The notes beneath the pieces were generated by a model. That model was not told the DNA's origin. It ran no database searches and saw only the letters and a program-made list of their open reading frames with translations. Shown piece by piece: positions 32,001 through 41,000 of a stretch of 64,000 nt of DNA. Each line of letters starts with the position of its first letter. The first letter of the stretch is position 1. A program made the translations under genes and the position numbers. The DNA lies in assembly GCF_037975245.1 (NCBI RefSeq), contig NC_092574.1:19127713-19191712 (forward strand). The letters are read 5' to 3'. The DNA comes from Apostichopus japonicus. Lineage: Eukaryota > Echinodermata > Holothuroidea > Aspidochirotida > Stichopodidae.

Positions 32001-35000
32001 CCATTGCTTTCAATCTTACATCTTACAAGCGATACCGCCAGGACGATAGATAACTTAACTCTCTCTGTCCCTTTGTCCGGTACCCCAGTCTAGAAGCATT
32101 CCGTTCACCCATGGTTTCCCTTCACCGTCTTACAAGGTATGGGTTTGATCCAACTGCTTCTCCTGACCTTACACTTCCTTTACACAGAGAAAGGCTTCTG
32201 CATGAGAGGGGAACTCTGCCAGTTTGACCACGGTGTCGATCCCCTTGTGGTAGACGATCTAAATATACCAAGTGTACTTCGAATGCCGGGGGATGGACCT
32301 CCTGCTAGGCCTCCGTTACCAGGTCAGCCTCATCCTCCTCCTCCTCCACCTCAACTTCCACATCCTCCAGAGATGCCACCCATCAGGCCTCCCTTGCCAC
32401 CATTTGGACCTCCACTTCCTCCCAACATCCCGCCACCATTCAGACCGTCTATGGAACAGACACGACTACATGATATGCAACAAAGAGGTGAGACCTGTTC
32501 AATGATACTGTTCCGTAGTCATGTAATAGTATACACATAATGAATGGTTTCCATTCGTGCAATAGTGCAAATATTTCACGAGTTGAAACATGGAATGTTC
32601 CATTCAACGAGGCGCAGCCGAGTTGAATGGAACAAATCACATCTTTCAACGAATGAAATATTTGCACTATTGCACGAATGGAAACCATTCATTATTTGTT
32701 TTATACAACACCTTCAAATTTGGATATAATTGGATGTAAAATGCACTCATGCAACAGATTGTTTTGTACAGACAGGTTTCTCTGCTCTCTTACCATTGAA
32801 AAAAGTGCTATCAAAAAAGTATAAAGCATGGTTCTATTTCGTAGAGTGCAATAGAGCGGATTTTGCATGCAATCGACGAGCAATTGACCAATCAAATGGC
32901 CGGAATATAATTAGGTGTTGTATAAAGAGTAAATAAAACCGATGAAGACATGATTAAATGACTCTTTGTCTGTGTTGCTCATGTGTTGTATATAGTAATG
33001 TTGTCATAGAAGATGTACCTGGCAGTTATTAAAGTGTAAAACTATTGCACAGTGGAACAGATGGGCATGGGAATTGGTAGAGTGTGTGTTACCACGTGGC
33101 TTCAGTGTCCTTAATATTCTTCTTAATACTTACCAGTGGAGGCATTAGAGGAAGAAAGTGCAAAGAAAAACAATAAAAGTGATAGTTATAGTAGTGTTAG
33201 TTACATACTACTCTGTGTCAGACAGACAAATAACAAAAACAAAACATTCTGCAGGAAATAAGTCGTTACCTGGCATTGTCCACTTTAATTCCTGAATGGC
33301 ATTTAGTTAGTCTTTAAGAGGGCCTAATGCTTTTGTAGCAGGGCAGGCAGTACCTGTTTTCTAATTAATTAAAAAAAACATTTTTCTGACAGTTATTTTA
33401 AGGGGGTCAGACAAACATTTGGGAGCTTAGGCCCCCTCCTACTTGGTCCCACCTGGCCATGCACTGCGTATACGAATTATGACTTTTCATGTCACATTGT
33501 TTTGTTTTTTCAAAACTGAACATGGGGAAGCAGGTGTAATGTCATAGATGGAGGTACACAACGTTAACCATCTGACTTGGTATTTGATAGGATTGGAAGT
33601 TGACCTAAATTGAGGGTGAAATTTTAAAAATTAGAACCAATATGGTATCCAGTTTTGAAATAAAAAAATGGAGATGTGGTCTTCTATTGCATCAATTATT
33701 TCTCTTCCTCCAGGGTTACCTCCTCCAAGATTGAATGTGCCACCACCACCTCCACCTGGTGTTGGCCCAGGACCGATACTAGGTCCTCCAGTGGGCTTCC
33801 CACCTGTACCCATTAGAGGAAACAGTTATAACTCAGGTAAGTCAGGTAAGAACAGATACAAAACACAGTAGCAGAATTGATGGATGAGCTAAGGCAATGA
33901 ACAATAGAATGGCTGAACAAAGGCAACTGATCATGAACCAGGAGGGGGTAGGCGAGACAATAGAACAGATACAAAACACAATAGCAGAATCGATGGATGA
34001 GCTAAGGCAATGAACAATAGAATGGCTGAAGAAAGGCAACTGATCATGAACCGGGAGGAGGCGGGACAATAGAACAGATACAAAACACAATAGCAGAATT
34101 GGTGGATATGCTAAGGCAATGAACAATAGAATGGATGAACAAAGAGCAACCGATCATCTTAGAATAAAGGTATGCTTTGGTGTTCGTTTACTCTCCACGT
34201 CTTCAGATGGAAGTAGTACAATGATTAGTAAGACCTTTGTAAAATCATTAAATAGGTAGTAGGAATGCATACAGTCAGGGAAGGTACTTGTTTATTATGC
34301 ACAGTTATGATTATTAATACTAGGTACACAATACTACACAATAAAAAACAAACACCAAGCCTAAATACAAGCAAAAAATACAAACATTACTCCGCAGTAA
34401 ATAAATATGCTTTCATCATACCTTTTAAGACTGAGACGGAAACCGCTACTCGTATACCCACAGGCAGGGAAGGTACTTATTTAGGACAATGTTATCCAAT
34501 GTTACGTACCTGTTGATAATATCACCGTAATTGTTTACCATGTAGGAGGGTTTCGTAACAGTGAGCCGGGATACAACCCCGAACAACCAGAGATGGACAT
34601 CGGCTCTGCCGAAAGATTTGGGGAGAGTGAAAGACAGTCAAAACCACGGATGGCGCCCTCTAATCTCAGGAATCTGGTCAACATTGATGTGGTTCCAACC
34701 ATTTCCAATTCAGGTGAGTCAAGTCATAACGTAATCAAATGAAGTACTTTGACCTCTCCAAATGTGATCGGCAGCTGAAATCAAGTTTGAAACAACAAGG
34801 TGTGTCCTTACACAGACGACCATCCCTATTGCTAACTGGCCACAGTGTAGTATGCCTTTACTCTGTAAGGACCAGAGGTAGAATGGTGTGAATGTAGGAC
34901 AGTTACAAAAAGAACTTTATGATGCTACTTTCTTCTTTGTATCTCACTTGGTAAAGGATTGTCAATTCTGATGCTTAATAACAATAAATTGTGATATTTA

Positions 35001-38000
35001 ATATCTTCACCATTAAACAAGCTATGAAGTTGGGAGTTTATCCAATGTGCTTGTTTTTTCTACTGCAAAAAGTCTCTGTAGTTAATCGTAACAGTTAGAG
35101 GCGGTGGTGACGTCTTGATCCTAGCAGGATCTTCTTTCGAAGGCAAACTGGAAATCAAAGAGAGAGAAAAAGTGCTTAATCTATTACCAAAAGCTAATGT
35201 AGGTTAATGTGGTTTGTTTGTGAAGGAGCGAGCATCGAAATATCCGGCCCTGTAACTGCAACATGGTTTGTACATAAGTATAACACCTCAAAGTTTCTTA
35301 ATCCTTTAAGTGATGTGAAATGAAAACCATAGATGTAGCAATAACAAAACCTTACAAATAATGCTTCTCTCATTACATATTAGTTTATGCCTGTTTGAAA
35401 TGCCTGTTGAAACTAATGCCGTTTTGAAACTAAAAAATGAAACTTAAACCAAAAAATGAAACTAAAAATGCCTGTTGAAATATGCCTGTTGAAACTAACA
35501 CCAAAATCTGCTTTAACAGGTCATGCTGGTATCACACATAAGTTCGGCAATTTGACGTATTATTCATATTTCCTTTCCTTCCACAGAGAAAAGAGAGTCC
35601 CCGGTCTCGCAGGTCAAAGCAGCTATGGATAGGTCCAGCCCAATGAGGGAGAGTCGTTCCCCACAGCCCAGTGGCCCGCCCAAAGAGAGAGATGCCAGTG
35701 TCGTCGACTCAAGGAGATTTGTGGTTGGAAGTGAGGACAAAGACGTTGCAAGTAATTCCCAAGGAGTCGTACCTCCCACAATCAAAAACTCTTCTGCGGG
35801 CAAAGTGCCTGACCTCAGGGAGAGGCTATCAGGGACTTTTGCCGCTTCCCACCCTGGACATAGTCGAAAATTTGTGCCTAATAACAGAACTTTAGAGATC
35901 AGAAAAATACCAAGAGAACTAAACAACATTGCAAAGTTAAATGAACATTTTGACAAATTTGGTACTATAGTGAATTTACAGGTAAGGAATCTCTCTTAAC
36001 TTCCAATGTGTCAACTTCTTTAGATATTCTTTTCAAAGGTTTATTGGAGAGGCAGAGGGTCGTTGGTTTGGGTGGTGATGGAGTGTGGTGAGAAGATAGT
36101 ATTTTAGATGATACAGAAAAATTGTAACCTCCCCTAAAGCTTAGAAAAATAGCTTGTTATAAAATGTGTCATGCTTGTTTTGTTTCAAGTAACTTTACAT
36201 AATTTTTACTGGTGGCTTAACAAGCACAGCCTATACTTTTTTATACAAGTACTCTCAGGTCCTTTCAAATTCTTCTTAGATATCTGCAAGAGGAAAAGGG
36301 AAGAAAAAGGAGGGGGGAGGCGGGTAGAAAAAATAATAACTAACATCAAACTGTTGAGCTATCTGCAAACATTATTCAGAAACGTAGTACGGAGATATTA
36401 ACAGAAACAAAATCTTATACTCTAAAGGGAGGCTGACAAGTCAGTTTCATATGGCATCGTCTGAAGAGTAAGTTATTTGTCTTTGTGCGATCATTATTTT
36501 CAGGTTGCCTACAGTGGCGACCCTGGTGCAGCTCTCTTGACATTTGCCACTCATCCTCAAGCTAAAAGTGCTCATCAGTCTTCGGCGGCAGTCCTAGGGA
36601 ACAGGTTCATAAAGGTCTTCTGGCATTCACCGGATGGTAACTCTGAACAGGTAATAATTCCCCTTCCTTCCCTCCCTCCCTCCCCTCCCCGTATCATAAA
36701 GGTCTTCTGGCATTCACCGGATGGTAACTCTGAACAGGTAATAATTCCCCCTCCCTCCCCTCCCCCCCACCTATTGTCAAGAATTTAAATGTTGACAAAT
36801 ATATTTATTAAACCTCACAACCTAGTCATCATCTTTGTTTTTATAAATTGGTTTAATGTGAACCAGGTACCTTACCAAACCTTTACAACCTTTCCTTAAG
36901 AAGAAAGTAAAGAAAGTGAAATGTTGAGCAGTTGATGACAGTGGATGACCGTAGAATTTTGTGTGATGTTTCATTATGTCGGTCAAAGATAACCAACCTG
37001 ATGTCCTCACATCATGGAAGGTTGTTCTGTGCCACCAAAAAGAAACCCCTCAAGAAACACTGTTTTGTAATAAGAGTAAGATTCGTGAGAGTAAAACTAA
37101 TGGTTTTTGGATAAATCCAGAGCCCCAAAAGATCCTTTGAAAGGTTTCCCAAGTAGGCCTAATGACAAGGTTATTAAATTTTAAAACCCCTTCTCACTGT
37201 GAGAGATTTTCTAATGCATCAATTTTGTCCAATAACTAGTATTGCCAAGTGGACATTCTGCAAGGAAATTTTTCATGTCTAAGAAAAACAACTTTCAAAT
37301 GATACGACCTATTAGCCCTGGGAGTTAATACCTGTTTGTTGCCAGTTGGACAATGTAAAAAGGGAAAATTTTCATGTCTGAAAGGACAGCCTTCAAATGA
37401 TCAAAAAATTTATATTTAACTCTGGTTGATTTTATATCTTTATGAAGGTTCATCTTTGTGGTCCTCTTCTCTTACAGAATCAAGGACCTGCTAAGAAGCC
37501 CAGAAACGAGAGGATCGTAATTCCCAGTAAAGAGAAATTGAGCATTGTCAGAAGACCTTTGGCTCCAGAAAAGGTAAAAAAAATATTGTCTGACTGATGC
37601 AGCTCATTGGTTGTCTAGTTTAATATTTTTGCAGTATTCCAAATATATTCCCAAAGTTTAGTTGCTGGTAAATCACACTGGTTTGGTATTTTGCAGTAAT
37701 CTGGTTGTATACTTTGACTTAGCTATTTTGATGACATAAAGTATGAAAATTTAATTCATTATACTTTATGGTCAAAATAATTATTTCTGCATTGTCATGA
37801 ACTGTATGAAACAGTATTATGCTGTAACTTATGGTTGTAATGAAAGAGAGAAAATGGATAGGGATGGGGGGGGGGGGAGGGGGATAATTGCCATTGTGTG
37901 TAAACAGTGTTTGCTTCTTGTAGGCGATAGCACTGGTATATTTGGACTATTGCTCCTTCAATTGCGACATGTCATTTTGTGTGCAGAGTGGTTGGGCTTT

Positions 38001-41000
38001 TTTGCCCAATAAATGTCTATTCAAAAAGGAAATTTCCGAAATCTTGTTTTGGCGGATTTAGACTAGATGAAGAATATTCAGTAAGGTACTTATAAAAAAA
38101 AATGGATGACTGCAGAACAAAGTTTAGGTGAGTGTATTAGTGAAGATGATTTGTCAATTATCTTAAGTTTGGGTCTTGGTAAGATTGTTGATAAGCAATC
38201 CAAGGATATTGTTTTCAAGTTAGGAATTGCTATCAAAAGCTTAAGTCCAGTAACTCTAGTCAGAGAACATCATGAAACACAGGTCGAGCATTTCGGTAAG
38301 TAACACCTGTGATGCGAGTTAGTGATTATTTCAATTGCGAAGTGTTGTCGGTGCTTACAACATATCGTACTCTGTTACAATCCTGTAGCCCGTGGTCCTG
38401 AGTGCAGCTGCTAACATCTCCAAGACGGTATACAACCCTGCTGCTGCCGCTGCCATGAAACGTACAGAGGAGGCGGCCGGGAACCCCGGGGCCCTGGCGT
38501 CCAGAAAGCTGGCCGTGGCCAAGGAAGCTATAAGGAAGAAGAACGAAGAGACCAGGAAACTGGCTCTGCAGAAACAAGCTGACATTAAAAAACAAAAACA
38601 AGAACTTACTAATATGATGATACAGAAACAGAAGGTATGATGTGGTTTTTTTCTTCAAATGGCATGCTTATCAAAGACATGCAGAAACTGAATGTGGTCT
38701 AATGATATTTGTTTTGCTGTTTCAAAAATGGTTATTATGATATTTCGGTACGTCTTACTGCTGCTCCTATCGGTGCGTAACTATAGAGACGAGAGCTGTT
38801 GTAGAATATGCCTCTATCAACCAGGGAACTAACTTTTAATGAATGCATAATATTTAGCGTGCTTGGAGATTTGATCCTGTGAGCATCTTCCATGGCAAAG
38901 CAACAGATTGGCAAATGCACAAGGTACACAAAAAGAAATAAAGAACAGGTTAATTGATAGTCTTAGATAAGAACTTTAAATTAGGAGGATGAACGACAGT
39001 GGAACGATAGTGGAACGACAGTGGAACGACAGTGGAACGACAGTGGAACGACAGTGGAACGACAGTGGAATGAAGGCAGCATGAGAGAAGGTTAATTTAT
39101 AAAAATAGAACAATGAATCATAGATTGCATGTCTGTTAAAGCTGAGCATATGTGCTGGTCTTTTTTTTATCCAGGCTCTTATAGCTAAGTTGGAAGCACT
39201 GAAGGATGGAACCCCTGCCGCCAAGCAAGAAATACTAAAGACGATCAAATCACTGGCAGCCAGCATTGAGAAGTCCAAAGCGGAACAGAATCCAAAGCCC
39301 AGGACAAAAGCTGATGTATGTTTCCTACTCTACATTATCTATTTGAATTGATTTTATTGTTCGGTAATTGTGTGTTGTTTTCTGTTCTATTGTCTTCTCT
39401 CCGGTTCATGATCAGTTGCATTTGTTCATTCATCCCTTTGTTGTCTTTGCTAATCCATTGATGGTATTATTATTGTTCTATGGTCGTTTTTCATCTGTTC
39501 ATGATCAGTTGCCTTTGTTCAACCATTCTATTGTTCATTGTTTAAGCTCATCTAATCGATTCTGCTAATTTGTTTTTGTATCTGTTCTATTTTCTCCCCC
39601 CCCCCTCCCTTAGGTTGATGATCAGTTGCCTTTGTTCAACCATTCTATTGTTCATTGTTTAAGCTCATCTAATCGATTCTGCTAATTTGTTTTTGTATCT
39701 GTTCTATTTTCTCCCCCCCACCCTCCCTCAGGTTGATGATCAGTTGCCTTTGTTCAGCCATTCTACTGTTCATTGCCTTAGCTCATCCATCAGTTCTGCT
39801 ATTGTGTTTTGTATCTGTTCTATTGTCTATTCCCCTGGTTCATGATCAGTTGCCATTGTTCAGCTGTTCTATTGTTCATAGCCTTAGCTCATCCATCAGT
39901 TCTGCTATTGTGTTTTGTATCTGTTCTATTTTCTCCCCCCCCCCTCCCTCAGGTTGATGATCAGTTGCCTTTGTTCAACCATTCTATTGTTCATTGCCTT
40001 AGCTCATCCATCAGTTCTGCTATTGTGTTTTGTTTCTGTTCTATTGTCTTTACCGGACCAGTTCATGATCAGTTGCCTTAGTTCATCCGTTCTATTGTTC
40101 ATTGCCTTAGCTCATCCATCAATCGGTTCTGATATTGTGTTTTGTGTCTGTTCTATTGTCTGTTCATGATCATTACAATAGTTCATTCCTTCCATGTTCC
40201 ATTGTTGTCCTTTTTTTCCTTCAGCCCAATTTATCCGTTCCAATTTTTATTTTCTTCTACCATTCTACTGTGCATCGCTTTGATTCTGCCTTACCATTAT
40301 CAGTCATTTCCTTCGTTCTGTGAATTCATTTACTCAAATCTGCTTCATTTGTTCAGTTGATCAACTGTATTCATTCTGTCATTGTTGTCACTTTTTATCC
40401 ATTTCTGTTATTTTCTTTCTGTTTTTAATTTGGAACCTTACAACTAATCACTGCCTATTTTACTATATTAAATTTTTAATAATACATCACCTGTTTGTTT
40501 TCCGCCCCCTTCCCCGCCCCCCCCCCCCACGAATATCCCACTCATATATTTGGGTTCTGTTGTGTAATGTTTTGATTTATATTCAGTCCGACAAATAAGT
40601 AGCTCCGGACAGGACTATTTTAGTAGCAACCAGGTTGAAAAAAGAATAGTATTTTCTTTATATTCAGACTCAAAAAGAATTGTTAGACACAGAATTAGAC
40701 CTTTACAACCAACAAGTTGAGGGTCAGGATACCACAGAGCTAAGGAAAAGAGTGGCGGCCTTGAAGCACGAGGTTTGTATACGTTAACAGTCTCTGGATT
40801 TCAAAAGTATAATAACTGCAACGTCTAAACTGTGCGTTATTTGTAAAAGCGTGAGACCAGACTCGTTTGAACCCGACACACCGAATTTGTTGATGTTCTG
40901 AGTTTACTCATTTGCCACGAGCTCAGTAAATTTGTAATTAGCATAGTGTAGACTAGAGGGGCACTATGCCAGTTGTTGCCATGGCTGCATTTGGTCAGTT

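Noticed and set aside
38106-38303. 65-codon frame between RBM26/27 exons 12 and 13
   Set aside because: It does not match the family, and exons 12 and 13 join in phase without it. A rare cassette exon cannot be excluded.
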